Of a stretch of DNA of 64,000 nt, positions 44,944 to 55,728 are shown piece after piece. Positions within the stretch are counted from its first letter, which is position 1, and every line of letters begins with the position of its first letter. This stretch comes from Agarophyton chilense. Taxonomy: Eukaryota > Rhodophyta > Florideophyceae > Gracilariales > Gracilariaceae. The DNA lies in assembly GCA_030374765.1 (NCBI GenBank), contig JARGXX010000071.1, positions 1,612,001-1,676,000 on the forward strand. Reading direction: 5' to 3'. Under the pieces are notes generated by a model. It was not told where the DNA came from, did not search any database, and saw only the letters and a list, made by a program, of their open reading frames with translations. Position numbers and translations under genes: made by a program.

Positions 44944-45286
44944 AGGAGAAAAAAAAAAAGAAAAAAATATTTCTAGTTCCAACAAGTCAGTTAGTTTTTA
45001 GTGTTAGCGTGTGCAGCCAAGCTTTGTGTCAAAAAGGCAGCTTTCTACCTTGTACAACAGTTCTATTCCCAAAATGCCATTTCCTTTTCACCGAGAAATG
45101 GTAACCAAAAAAAGTTGCACAAGTATTTCTGAGCCATTAGGTGAGAGAGGGAAAGGCGGTGTGCTTCGGGTGCAGCTGGTTTTGAGTTTTGTACAAACCA
45201 GCGTACACGACGGGGCGACAAGACTGTGTATAAGAGTGTTGTGTGTATACATGTGAAAATTGGTTTTGTAGTTTTTTGTGTAATAG
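44944..45286. other. Intergenic between convergent genes
   Basis: 343 bp with an A-rich run (44949-44970) just after the phosphatase-like stop. Nothing else seen. Confidence 0.6.
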
Positions 45287-46453
45287 TCAATTGGTACGAT
45301 CAGTTATTTGGATGCGATCGTGTGCTCTGTTGGGAAAGTGGTGCCGTGCGGTGTGTGCAACCGGACGCAGGCGGTTGTTCTGCACGTCTTCAACGACGTA
45401 CAGTGCCTCGTCGACAGTTTGAACGACATGCGATTCGGAAAAGTCAGCGTCTGCGGGCGCAGTGGGTGAGGGTGGTCTGGCTATATCGAACTTGCTCGGT
45501 TGTTGTTGCTCTTGTTGAGGGCAGCGTTGAGAGCAAACGATAGGCGACACACTGATTGATTTGTCCAAGATTTGGATGACCTGAGGAATAGTCATCCTGT
45601 TACCAACGTCCTTTTGCAGCAGACCGTCAATGATGGTTCGAAGGTCGGAGGGCACATTGACACAAGACGGAATGCGGTGTGGTGAAGCGTCAAGAATGCG
45701 ACGCTTGGTGGCGGCGTCGGACTGTTCCTCAGTGTAGGCTCTTCTTGCTCCGTTGAATGGGTACATTCCGGCCAGAGCAGTGTAAGCAAGCACGCCCAAG
45801 GACCAGGCGTCCGAAGAAGCGGCCGGGGGGTGTGCGGGGTTTTTCAACAGCTCCGGACACAAGTAGTGGAGAGTGCCAGCGAGCGGAACCGGCTGTGATG
45901 GGTCGGGCTTCTCGTCGAGGCGACGTGCACATCCAAAGTCGATGAGCTTGGCGACGGAATCGTGGCAAATGACCACGTTCTCAAGCTTGACGTCCAGATG
46001 GGCAATGTTGTTTGAGTGAAGGTATTGAAGAGCTTGGCAGATGTGGCGGAGGCGTTGGCGAAGAATGCGCGGGGGCAGACTGCCGGTTGCGGCCACTTGA
46101 CTGAACATGTCGCCCGCTGGGGCGCAGTCCATGATGAGTGCCAGCGCCAGTTGCGAAGAGATGGAGTGGGAGTGGCGTTGAGTGCGGACGGAGAGCGGGG
46201 CGACATGGTAGAGACGGGCAATGTTTGGGTGGCGGAGGGCGATCTGCAGGGCCACTTCTCGTCGCACGGCTTGTCGAACCTTTGAGCGGGGGATGATCTT
46301 GACGGCGACGTTGTGCGGGATGGAGTTGTGGGCGCGATGGTACTGCGAGGAGTGCGAAAGAGATCTGGCGGCGTACACGACGCCGGCGGTGCCCTCGCCG
46401 AGCTGACGCTCGATGATGTAGCCGGGGACGGAGTTGGGAAGTAGTTGCGACAT
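45287..46453 (-). CDS. Serine/threonine protein kinase
   Basis: 388 aa, ATG at 46453. A complete kinase domain starts near the N-terminus: glycine loop GEGTAGVV (19-26), VAVK with Lys52, catalytic loop HLDVKLEN (152-159), DFG (172-174), a SPE/APE-equivalent LCPELL, and DAWSLGVLAYTALAGMYPF typical of CAMK/SNF1-like kinases. The usual HRD is HLD, so it is a non-RD kinase, but the catalytic Asp and Lys are present. The C-terminal ~90 residues are Gln/Pro-rich and unassigned. Substrate unknown. It is convergent with the phosphatase-like gene. Confidence 0.88.
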   Translation of the reverse strand: MSQLLPNSVPGYIIERQLGEGTAGVVYAARSLSHSSQYHRAHNSIPHNVAVKIIPRSKVRQAVRREVALQIALRHPNIARLYHVAPLSVRTQRHSHSISSQLALALIMDCAPAGDMFSQVAATGSLPPRILRQRLRHICQALQYLHSNNIAHLDVKLENVVICHDSVAKLIDFGCARRLDEKPDPSQPVPLAGTLHYLCPELLKNPAHPPAASSDAWSLGVLAYTALAGMYPFNGARRAYTEEQSDAATKRRILDASPHRIPSCVNVPSDLRTIIDGLLQKDVGNRMTIPQVIQILDKSISVSPIVCSQRCPQQEQQQPSKFDIARPPSPTAPADADFSESHVVQTVDEALYVVEDVQNNRLRPVAHTARHHFPNRAHDRIQITDRTN

Positions 46454-48020
46454 TGTTGGTGAAAAGTGAGGAAGACTTGGCTGGGAAGGAATTAGTTGGG
46501 TTTGACTTTTAGTTCCTGGGGGGGGGGGGGAAGAAAGAGGGCCGACTTGGGGAAACGGGAGGCAGAGAGCAACTAATAAAGGGCGGGGCGGCGACGACGG
46601 CGGGGGGCATGCGAAGCGAGCGCGGCAGAGTTGTGCACGAAACAGCGACTGTGGATGGCAGAAGGGGGGGTGGGGGGAGTCTGTGTGGGGGGATGTGTGT
46701 GGGGGGAGGCAACGCTCGCTGCGCGCAAAACGTTTTTTCAGGGGTGTTCTTGGGGGGTGTGTGACAAGGGCTGCTGCGTGACGGGGGGGGGGGAATCGCT
46801 CGCTGAGTGTGGCGACGGGGCTGCCAGCACGCTGCCAGATGGAGCGGGTGACCGTTTACAAAACTGCCACACGCATGGATTTGCAAAAGGCGCCGTTTGC
46901 GTGCGCCACGAGCACCGCTGGCGAAGCGCTGTTTGCATTCAGTGTGTACAGCTGTAACGCGCGCGTTTCATTGTGTGTTGTACGTGGACACGTGCCCTGT
47001 TGTAAATCGCTTTTGCGCGCTGTCAATCAAATCCACTTTGAGATGTTTCATCTGCCGACGCGCAGATTGCGTCACCGCATGCCGCAGTGTTTTATGCCGA
47101 GGGGAGTAGCAGCGCGCGCTTGTCCAATCGTCGCCCCGCGTCTCGATGCATCTCCCCATCTCATTCTTCACATCTCTCTCTGGGTGTGCCCGTCGCGTGC
47201 GTCCATGGTCCTTTCGCATGTCTGCCCCGTTCTCCTCGCGCCTCCAATCGCCGCCACCAGTTGTCGCCGCTTTGCGCCCGCTTCGTCGAATCAGCGTTGT
47301 CGATGCGCAGTACGTCGTCAGATCGCCGCGCTCTTCATGTGTACTTGTTTATTCCCCCCCCCCTTCTTCGCCCCTCGCTTTAACCCTGCTTGCTTTATCC
47401 CCTTTTTACGCCCTCGCTTGTGCCTTTTCACACTGCCTACAAGTAGCATGTACGTGTTGTAGTAATATCATATAGCTTCTTCTCTGTCACGCTGCGCATC
47501 ATCTCCCGTGTGTGCCACTCACAGACGCTTCATCGCGCACGTCCACGAAATGCCTTCTCCACCACCGTCCGTCGAATCGCACCACTTGTTCTTCGTGCAA
47601 ACCACTCATAGCATACATCCCGCCCGTCGTCCCTTGCCTCTACCCTACAGTACACAGTACGTCCACGCTTTCATTTCGCTGCTAAAACCTCGAGACGCGT
47701 GTGCAGTCCATGCAGTCTGTATGCCCAACCATCTCCATGTTTAGGCTGCTCTCCGATGGTCTCGCTCGCTCTTGTGGCGGTGCCGATGAGAGCTCATCAC
47801 ACACACAAAATCTGCGCCTATCTCACTTAAAGGTACCGTGTGACGACCCCCTTTGTCACAAATGCCTAACGAGATGTCAACGCGTTGCTGCGCAGCGCAG
47901 CCGTTTCGCAATACTACTGTATTGGTAGTTGGTCTTTTCGTACTGTACCAATGTGCTCTTTACAAACTTAAATACGTCGCTTCGCTTGTGTAATCAATGT
48001 AACATAGCTCGCTCAAATTC
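46454..48020. other. Intergenic with G-runs and pyrimidine-rich tracts
   Basis: 1.57 kb upstream of the kinase. G runs at about 46518-46530, 46662-46712 and 46781-46790 lie in the kinase's probable promoter and 5' UTR and read as C runs on its coding strand. No supported gene; the 217-codon plus frame at 46809-47462 looks like chance. Confidence 0.55.
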
Positions 48021-49496
48021 CTAAGCCAAGTTCTCCTTCCCCACAACAGCTCTGATCCAGTGAAAGTTGGCAGAAGTCCTCTGAAACACTGACGGAGGTC
48101 CTCTCGGGCAAAGCGCGTAATCAGTCACCTCTCCAAAGCTCACAACACCGAAAATCTCGTAAAACTTCCTCACTTTCCCGTCTTTGCGAGTCTTCACCCG
48201 ATAGTGCCACAACCCAGCGCCAGAATCCCCTACACACGTTGTCGATCGTTCTCCGTCTCCAGCACACATGTAGCTGTCCTCCTTTCCGAGGTTTCCCTGC
48301 GTGATTTCGTCTCGACACTTGTTCATTTTGTAGATGGTGTGCCGAGTAGTGCGCAGTTCGTTGGAAACGCCTTGCCCGTCGCTTTCAACGGAACCGTGAC
48401 CTGAGACAACGCCAACAAAGCTTTGTTCTGGGAAGGACGAGTTTTTGTTCACGCGCGCCGCTCGCACTCCGTTTTCGTTCAGTACCTTTTCGGATTCGAG
48501 GCCATCAAGACGCACGATGGCCAGATCATTTACCAGACTTGATGCGTCAAAGTCCGGATGGATTATCACTTCTGCGGCACTGGCCTTGTAGCCGGCGCGC
48601 AAGTGCTGCGCACCCACTCGAACTTGGTCACCCTCAACTACGCCGCAATGCGCCGCCGTCAACACGTAAGGGTACCCAATTAAACTTCCGCTGCAATAAA
48701 AGTTTTCTTCATCGTTGTAGAAGAACTTGACGCCGAATTCCGCTCCGGACGGAATGTGGTTGCCAAAGTACACCCCGTTGATCATGTGCGACGACGTTTC
48801 CATGCTTGTTTCGTCGCCCGCTGCTTCAGTGGTAGGCGCGGGTGTCTCTTGTACATCCCACATCTCGTGAGTCACAAATTTGTCCCAATCCGACAAAAGC
48901 GCCACGTATGCGGTATCCATGTTTTCATCTGCGCTTGGTTGTGGAGCTGTATCTTCATCAGAAGAGCCATTGTTCTCGGGATAGCCCTCTCCATCCGCCG
49001 CGGGAGTGTCCTTGTTTTCGGGATAAGCTTCTCCTTGTCCTGGAGCCTCATCATTGTTTTCTTTATGCTCGGGTTCGGACGGTGCAGGCTGACCATTGTA
49101 CACCGTCACTTTTCCGTTTTCGTTCGTTACGGCCATAGTGCCGCCATTTGAGACTCCAATAATAGTCGTCGCACCTTGACCAGGTGGCAATTCAATTTCT
49201 GTGCTCATGTTCGCAACGTAGATACTGTTGCTTCGAGAAAACACATTGTTGTAGATTTCAGGCAGAGTCAGGTCCCCTCTGGTCTTCCCTTCTCCAAAGA
49301 ACTTCGATAACACCGAAAGTCTACCTCTAGTTTCTTCCATAACATTTTTCATCTTATCCCTCATTTCATCCATCTTACTCTTGAGATTTCCGAACATGGA
49401 ATCGAATCGTGAAGCCTCTGCAACGCCATTGCTAGCTATGATGGCAATCAACGAAACGAGAACGAGCGTCTTCGAAAGACCTCGGGCAGTCCCCAT
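48021..49496 (-). CDS. Secreted S1-family (chymotrypsin-like) serine protease with long propeptide
   Basis: 491 aa from ATG 49496. A signal peptide (cleavage probably after AEA28) is followed by about 210 residues of pro-region: a charged Met/Lys/Glu helix (residues ~30-60), then an acidic low-complexity part with two GE(A/G)YPEN repeats. The protease domain spans ~238-488 with the triad His283 (LTAAHC), Asp324 (NDLAIV) and Ser425 (GDSGAG). The S1-pocket position equal to trypsin Asp189 is Thr419, so trypsin-like Arg/Lys preference is not expected, and GDSGGP is GDSGAG. Cysteine pairs around His and Ser are kept. Likely an extracellular or vacuolar enzyme made as a zymogen (inference). Confidence 0.9.
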   Translation of the reverse strand: MGTARGLSKTLVLVSLIAIIASNGVAEASRFDSMFGNLKSKMDEMRDKMKNVMEETRGRLSVLSKFFGEGKTRGDLTLPEIYNNVFSRSNSIYVANMSTEIELPPGQGATTIIGVSNGGTMAVTNENGKVTVYNGQPAPSEPEHKENNDEAPGQGEAYPENKDTPAADGEGYPENNGSSDEDTAPQPSADENMDTAYVALLSDWDKFVTHEMWDVQETPAPTTEAAGDETSMETSSHMINGVYFGNHIPSGAEFGVKFFYNDEENFYCSGSLIGYPYVLTAAHCGVVEGDQVRVGAQHLRAGYKASAAEVIIHPDFDASSLVNDLAIVRLDGLESEKVLNENGVRAARVNKNSSFPEQSFVGVVSGHGSVESDGQGVSNELRTTRHTIYKMNKCRDEITQGNLGKEDSYMCAGDGERSTTCVGDSGAGLWHYRVKTRKDGKVRKFYEIFGVVSFGEVTDYALCPRGPPSVFQRTSANFHWIRAVVGKENLA

Positions 49497-50755
49497 GCTA
49501 AGTTTTGAGTTCTTCTCCTCTGGCAGTCACTGGGAACGGAGTTTAGACGCACAAACTTTCAAGTCGAATCGCGCAAAAGCACGCTCACGACTGTTGACCT
49601 CGATTTTCAGAACACAAAGGGCATGACTACGTTTAAGAGTGTACTGCGTAGTGGTTGTACCTATCGTCTGAGGCCTCCTGTGATCGAGTGTGATACAAAC
49701 ATACAGAGTGGGCCACTTTGCCTTGCAGCCACTATACAAGGAGGTCAATAAACATTGCTTTCAGGTGCGGACCACGATAAAATGCGTCACCCTGAAGCAG
49801 TGGAAGGCCTTACAGGCAGGGGGCGACTGGTCAATCAAACGAACTCGAAAACAGATGAAGGTGTTGGTCGGGGCACATTCAAAAGACACAAACTTTCAAC
49901 GATTGAGAGAAGCGATATTTTCTATGAGGTAACACGCGTGCCATAGTAACTGACACTATCTTCAGGTCTAATAGGGGCAGTCTTTAGAATGTTCTCACGC
50001 TACCAGCAAACGCCAGTAAACAAGACGAGTTCAACAAGGAGATCGAATAAATTGAAGTGAGAAAGATGTTTTAACGGGGCCCGCGAGAGGAAAAGAAACT
50101 CCACACCCAAAATATATGACTGTTTCCAGAAGGACGTGTGGCTGGCTAATGCTGGGAATAATTTTCACATGGCTCTTACTGAGCGGAGTTGCTACATGGA
50201 AGGCGTAACCGCGGCCTTGTGGACATCATATCCACTTAATGGAAGCAGTTTCGTTAAGGTACTGCCACAGGTATTGCAGCTTACAACTGGTCTTCACATA
50301 ATTTGCCTAGTCCCAGGCTAACATGTAGTTTTTGGAAGATGTAGCAACCCTTACCTGAAATTGGCAACGGATTCTATTCTAGAACCTCAATCAATCCTAC
50401 AGAAATCAGCCATAGTTTACACATTGCAACTGACCACCTGAAAGCCCGCGGCTACAAGTGAAAATCGGTTTATTCAAGATCGAACATTGAGGACGTCTCA
50501 AAAATGCCCACATCAAGCCACGGGAGCGAAAACTGACCAAATGTGGACCAAATCTTCCTCCGCACAGTGCTTCCCAACATTGACACGCGCCTTCAGTCCG
50601 TTTTCGTTGTGCCTTGCCCACATACCATATGAATCATTCGGATCCTCTTCAAACCCATTCTTGAGAGAAGGTAAAAAGCCAACGGCCCATACAATGTCAT
50701 ACAAAATGGTGTCAATTCGGTTGAACGCAGCCTCACGACAAAGCCACACTTCTCA
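49497..50755. other. Intergenic
   Basis: 1.26 kb between the protease start and the 3' end of ELP5. No gene, RNA or repeat recognised. Confidence 0.55.
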
Positions 50756-51853
50756 TCACACATCTTCGGAAAATAATTCTTCTTCGTCACTTTCGTCAGA
50801 GCACTCATCGCTGGAATACTCTTTGGTAAGCCCATGACTTGAATTGCTCTCTTCTGTCACTTGAAGGTAAGTAGGATGAAGGGCATGCGCAGAATCAGCA
50901 AGCTTCTCATCTTTATGCAAGTACGGAAGTCCAGCATTGGCACGAACTTCTCTCTCTTTGGAATTGAGCGATAGTCGGAAGCTCAAACCATGTTCGGCAA
51001 GAGTTCGGGCAAGGTCTCGTTCCTCAGATTGCTTTGCAGCTGCGTCATCTGCTGCGTTCAATTTTGTCTCTGTTCCCGATAATTTATATTCATCCCAATG
51101 CATAACACCAGTAACATACTCGAAATGTACCCGCCCCGAGGGCTTCCTTCTCCAAATGTCCAAGCGTATCAAATCGCGCTCATCGCCGCTGCCTGGTGGG
51201 GAAGGTTTTCCGTCACATGTCGGAACTTGTGAAACGCAAACTGAAGTGTCACAAATTGCATCGAGAGACTTCGGATACTTAACAATGGCTGGATGGTGCT
51301 GTGCTTGACCGAGAATTCCAACAATTGCTAGTTTGCTTTGCTCCTTGTTTGCCGTGGTGTGAAATGAAGAAAGCAGATCAGATAAGTTTAGAATCTCATT
51401 AAAGATATCCTCCCCCGGAAATAGCAGATCCAGTGAGTCAATCAGAACGATTCTATTTGTCACTTTTTCTTCCTTAAAAAGGTCCTTCATGTAATCCGCA
51501 ACGACTGTTGAAAGCTTGGAGCCCGTATCGCAATCTCCCAGGTGCACTTTTTTTCTTGGATCGGAAATGAGTTGGGGCTCTTTCTCACGGCATTGGAAAG
51601 AGTACCATTCTGAGTAAGCGTCCAGCACATTATATGGGGGGATCGAAAGCCGTTTACAGAGAGAATCGTAGACGGATGCAGGCTGTCTTACCAAAAGCAA
51701 AACAATGGAAACACTTTCTGGCCTAGATGACGATTGCTTTTTGCACAGGTGCTCGAGGATATGCTCTGCCACTGCGGGAATCACTCCCTTATCGAGATAG
51801 TTTTGTTCCTTTCCTCGAACAATAATCAGTGTGGGTATGCTCGAAGTAGTCAT
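50756..51853 (-). CDS. ELP5: Elongator complex subunit 5
   Basis: 365 aa from ATG 51853, intronless. The RecA-like core of Elongator's ELP4-5-6 ring is suggested by IVLLLVRQPASVY, NRIVLIDSLDLLF, and LAIVGILGQAQHHPAIV, without a Walker A, as in ELP5. The family's C-terminal signature is clear: LSFRLSLNSKEREVRANAGLPY (parts LSFRLSL, KEREVRA, LPY), then an acidic tail with DECSDESDEEELF. Elongator modifies wobble uridines in tRNA. It is divergent from the gene at 52262 with about 400 bp between. Confidence 0.85.
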   Translation of the reverse strand: MTTSSIPTLIIVRGKEQNYLDKGVIPAVAEHILEHLCKKQSSSRPESVSIVLLLVRQPASVYDSLCKRLSIPPYNVLDAYSEWYSFQCREKEPQLISDPRKKVHLGDCDTGSKLSTVVADYMKDLFKEEKVTNRIVLIDSLDLLFPGEDIFNEILNLSDLLSSFHTTANKEQSKLAIVGILGQAQHHPAIVKYPKSLDAICDTSVCVSQVPTCDGKPSPPGSGDERDLIRLDIWRRKPSGRVHFEYVTGVMHWDEYKLSGTETKLNAADDAAAKQSEERDLARTLAEHGLSFRLSLNSKEREVRANAGLPYLHKDEKLADSAHALHPTYLQVTEESNSSHGLTKEYSSDECSDESDEEELFSEDV

Positions 51854-52261
51854 TCTGAAATTCGGTTTGAGTCATCGTTAGCGTGCTCCAGGGTTTTGAT
51901 TACAGAACTTGAAAGAGAGGGTGGACCGTAACCCATTCTCGAAGGTGCCACTGGGCCAGTCGATGATACTGTACAGAGCGCAAGGGCGCAGCAGTAGACT
52001 CCACTTGGGGATACCAAAGATTGACGAGGATTGAATTGCAGAGGATTTCGCGATGGCTTTGGGAAACCAAAATTCGCGCAGCCGAGATCATATTTTCAAA
52101 GGTACATTGCTGTAGAGTGTGGTTTGATCTCAAGCGACGGTGTTTCGCAAATCCCATTTGTTGACGTGTTTTCTTCCAGAGTTAGTTGCCTCCGCATTTT
52201 CTCGAGAGTGGTTCGTAGTGGCGGTAATCAATAATTCCGGAAAGATCATTCCCCTCTGAAA
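51854..52261. promoter_or_regulatory. Shared upstream region of ELP5 and the binding-protein-like gene
   Basis: About 410 bp between divergent start codons; no clear TATA motif. Assigned from orientation only. Confidence 0.35.
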
Positions 52262-53269
52262 ATGCAGAGGACTCCACTACCGACTCGAGCATCGCAATCA
52301 CGCCTGAAGCAGTCTTCTGTTAGAATAGCTTCGCTGCTCCCTGGATTAACAGACATTGTCACCGAGCTCGAGGAATCATCTTGTCTGGTCGCTGTCACTC
52401 ATGAGTGTGCTACCACAGGCCCCACTCCATGTGTGACAAACAATATAATTTCCGTAGAAGAGCTGGAGTCCACACAGATTGCTGCGGGCTGGAACGCGGC
52501 GTTCTCACTTCAGCATTCTATGAAGGAACTGCTTACCACCCACACATGCTCGTTTTATCGTGTCAACATACCTTCTCTGGTTCGAGCCCAACCTACAGTT
52601 TTGTTGACGCATTTGAAGCCGCCCAAAACAGAGCTTGACCCAAGCGAAAATGAGCTCAAGTATGCTCTTCAGAGCATTATTCCTGGCCTTGAAGTAGTTT
52701 CTGCAAGTCCTAGAAATCTGACGGATATTTACAACTTGTACGCCAAAATTGGCCAGATCTTAAATTCTCCAGCCAAAGCGATGTCGTGCGTCACAGATAC
52801 CAAGGCTACACTCCGAAAAATTCGCGCAACGGTCAACAGCAAACTCTCCAACGAAAAAACACGCCCTCGCGTTGCCGTTGTGCAATGGACGGATCCCCTG
52901 TACTTGGCGGGGGATTGGATTCCTTCTGCGGTTGAAGTCAGCGCACGTTTGGATGGCTTCGTAAGGACAGGGTTTCCTTCGGTCCGTGCAACGCCATCTT
53001 TATTGAAGCAAGTTGACATAATAATATTCGCACTATGTGGTCTTTCAATGGATGCCTCAGTGCGTCTCATAAAAAGATTTTACGAGATGAATGAAGAACT
53101 ACCAAATCCGTCAAAGGTCAAGTATATCGTTGCAGACGCGATCAATTTGTTTTCTCGACCGTCTTTATCAAGCATTGTCAATACTTCCAAAGTTATTGCT
53201 GAAATTGTTATGGACAGTCCAGAATTTGGGATGAGGGGCAGGATGTGGCATGAATGGAAACCAACATAG
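52262..53269 (+). CDS. Cobalamin-binding-protein-like (BtuF/TroA-fold) protein
   Basis: 335 aa, ATG at 52262. It resembles periplasmic binding proteins of the BtuF/vitamin B12 ABC-transporter group: RIASLLPGLTDIVTELEESSCLVAVTHEC (parts RIASLLPGLTDIV, LVAVTHEC), then AQPTVLLT, RVAVVQWTDPLYLAGDWIPSAVE, and VDIIIFALCGLSMDAS. The two-lobed fold is covered end to end, at the usual length. No obvious signal peptide or lipobox, so it is probably intracellular or plastid-located. Relatives occur in algae and plants. The ligand is unknown; B12 or a metal-corrinoid is only suggested by family. Confidence 0.78.
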   Translation: MQRTPLPTRASQSRLKQSSVRIASLLPGLTDIVTELEESSCLVAVTHECATTGPTPCVTNNIISVEELESTQIAAGWNAAFSLQHSMKELLTTHTCSFYRVNIPSLVRAQPTVLLTHLKPPKTELDPSENELKYALQSIIPGLEVVSASPRNLTDIYNLYAKIGQILNSPAKAMSCVTDTKATLRKIRATVNSKLSNEKTRPRVAVVQWTDPLYLAGDWIPSAVEVSARLDGFVRTGFPSVRATPSLLKQVDIIIFALCGLSMDASVRLIKRFYEMNEELPNPSKVKYIVADAINLFSRPSLSSIVNTSKVIAEIVMDSPEFGMRGRMWHEWKPT

Positions 53270-53820
53270 TGATGAGGATCATGGAGGTCCTTTTTTTGCC
53301 ACGGCTTCCGCGGACCCCCATTTTGCCTGATTACTATGTGAAGCGACACCAACTATCAATTTGCTAGTGTTTTTTAATCGTCCCACGAAAGAGAATCGAC
53401 TGTTCGTTGTGACGACCACAGCATCCGAATTGGAAGGTCCAAATCTCTCTCGTATTCTGCTAAGAACAGCGTTGAAGTGTACTTTTTCATTTCTTTGCGA
53501 CACAAGTGCGAAATATATCTTCTCTGAATGCGAAACAGGTGCGCGGTAAACGTTCTCCTTTCATCCACAAGGGATGCATCTCTCATATGTTTAGGTGCTT
53601 GCCTGAATATGGAAATGAGTTTTGCAAACATCTTGAACAACCGTTACTCCCTAATTGACAGCATTAACCACAATAGCCTCATTTTATTACTACTTTTACC
53701 AAACTCGGTGTAACGATCGCTATGCTTTTTGAAGTTTAAATTATAAGTGGTGAGAGTGCATCCAAGCTGCAATAGACATGACATCATCAGCAAAAAGAAA
53801 ACGTTTGAGGAAATCATTGC
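53270..53820. other. Intergenic between convergent genes
   Basis: 550 bp. A minus frame of 88 codons (53374-53640) is not recognisable. Nothing else seen. Confidence 0.5.
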
Positions 53821-54620
53821 TCAGAATCTTCGTAGGTTGAATCGCTTTGTAGACGCACTGGGGGGCTCCTGCAAGTCGGTATCAACTGCCCCTGTTCTGC
53901 TCAGGGCCCATTCGACATCATCAGCAGCTGGTGTGTTGGTGTTGAACTCACCAAGCCCAACGAATTGCTTCAACACTTTTCCTCCTTTGTATACAAGAAG
54001 TGTGGGACATTTGCTATCCGGGTAATTCTTGATAGCATCTGTGGCCTTGCATTTCACAAATTTTGTGTGTCGAAACTTTGAGGACAATTCCAAAAGACGG
54101 GCATCCATGAGCTTGCACGCTTCAATACTTGATTGAAACTGCAAGAGCAATCAATAGCATGCATCGATCACAATAATTAAATCATTAGTTATGTGCCATG
54201 TGCCACGGGTGGGAAGACGCGAATAATGCTGTGGTAGGGATAACGTACCAAGTGAACAATGACATAAATATCAGCTCCTGCTTCAGTGACTTCCGCCTTC
54301 CAGTCACAGGCAGGAACGTGCCGAACACCCGGCCCAAACTTTGGCCTCATCGCTTCGGTCCTCATTTGCTGGATTCTTTTCTGCCTGTATTTCTCAAGAA
54401 TTATTTCCTCATCGGAGTCTGCGTCTTCCAGATCCTCTTCAAGCTGTTGTACCGTCTTGCGCTCATGGGGATCATAGGTCTCCACAGTTTGCTCTACAAT
54501 GTCTTTCAATTGCTCCTCTGCGAGTTCTTCAGGTGTCTTCTCAGGGATGATGCCCTTCGCTTTGAGAATGTCATCCCATTCTGTAGATTCCTTCGGTCCG
54601 CCCGTTCCAAGAGTGGCCAT
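53821..54620 (-). CDS. Phosducin-like protein (PDCL2/3, Plp2 type)
   Basis: Co-chaperone of the CCT chaperonin with a thioredoxin-like fold, acting in actin/tubulin folding. Two exons: 54620-54249, intron 54248-54139 (GTACGT...CTTGCAG, branch ACTAAT), 54138-53821, total 229 aa. Exon 1 carries the family start TEWDDILKAKGIIPEK, an acidic helix, and YRQKRIQQMR. Across the junction IYVIVHL/FQSSIEAC reads on into the thioredoxin-like half (KFVKCKATDAIKNYPDSKCPTLLVYKGGKVLKQFVGL, cited as KFVKCKA, CPTLLVYKGG, FVGL). The restored alignment across the splice site supports the model. It is divergent from eS24. Confidence 0.9.
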
Positions 54621-55136
54621 GGTGGATTTCCTGTTCTTGTTTACGACTCTTTCGGTGAACTCTAGACCGTCAAAAAGCTCTGGCGATTTGACTGACTTTT
54701 TCTATTGAAGATGCCCTGAAATCAACAGCACACATAACCAGTTCACCAATGCATGCAGTGGCGCATATGGGGCCAGACTGTCCCCGCCAGAGGGGTGTGC
54801 AGAATTACTCGGGTGTAATTTGAGTTGTATCCATTTCTAGAGAGTGCTTTAGCAATGGCACTGGTTTCGAGCGTTGTAAGCCATGCGCAAGCCAGGCACC
54901 GGCAAATCGGGAGGCACAACACTTGCGCTAGTTGTGCTATATGAAACGTATTACACGATTCAGGATTTGGCGTTGTCGCCGGCGACCCCTCTGGATACCG
55001 GCAGCACATTGCCACCGCGACGTAGAGAGCGCACGTCGTCTCCGCCCTTTGTTGATCAACCTTTTTCTCCATTCCACCACGGGTTCAGCCTTCTGTTTGA
55101 CTGCTTGCACCCGCCGGGGATCTCTGTACAGCAAAA
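54621..55136. promoter_or_regulatory. Shared upstream region of phosducin-like and eS24 genes
   Basis: About 515 bp between divergent start codons. No gene or clear core promoter motif seen. Confidence 0.4.
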
Positions 55137-55728
55137 ATGTCTGATTCGAAGACGTGCACCATTCGCACACGCAAATTCCTCACAAACCAGCTCCTGCAAA
55201 GAAAGCAATTTGTAAGTTGCGGGATATATAAGTTTACGCGAATTCGACGCGAGCATATCATCATGTATTCTTCGCGCGAGCGGAAAGCGAATCGTACATT
55301 GATGTGCCTGGAGCGATCTTTGCAAGTGCACGGAATCATAGTGAACTTCTGCAACTTATCGGTGCTAACTCGTCCCCAATCCCGCCACATCTGATACAAA
55401 ACAGGTAATTGACGTGTTGCATCCCGGTCGCGCAAATGTTCCGAAGGTGGAACTAACCGAGAAGCTTACCAAGATGTACAAGGTTTCTGATCCTTCCACC
55501 ATCTTCCTCTTCGGGTTCTCCACACAATTTGGTGGGGGGAAAAGTACTGGATTTGGGGTCATCTACGACAGTCTCACAGCCGCGAAGAAGTTTGAACCAG
55601 TGTACAGACTACGCCGCTCAGGTATGGCTGAAGCGCCCACTGGATCGCGCAAGCAACGACGAGAGCGAAAGAATCGATCTTTGAAACTGCGTGGTGTTGC
55701 CAAGGGTAAATCCTTGGGACATAAGTAA
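55137..55728 (+). CDS. RPS24: 40S ribosomal protein eS24
   Basis: Small-subunit ribosomal protein. Exon 1 55137-55211 encodes [20 protein letters not shown] to RKQF; intron 55212-55404 (193 nt, GTAAGT...AACAG, branch TGCTAAC near 55352-55358); exon 2 55405-55728 begins [14 protein letters not shown]. Together 132 aa, the full family length, with [19 protein letters not shown] and [10 protein letters not shown] near the C-terminus. This is the longest intron resolved in the window. Confidence 0.96.

Noticed and set aside
46809..47462. 217-codon plus-strand ORF
   Set aside because: Composition follows C/T-rich DNA, no domain; overlaps the kinase upstream region.
55212..55404. Possible snoRNA inside the eS24 intron
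   Set aside because: No convincing C (RUGAUGA) and D (CUGA) box pair with a closing stem on the coding strand.
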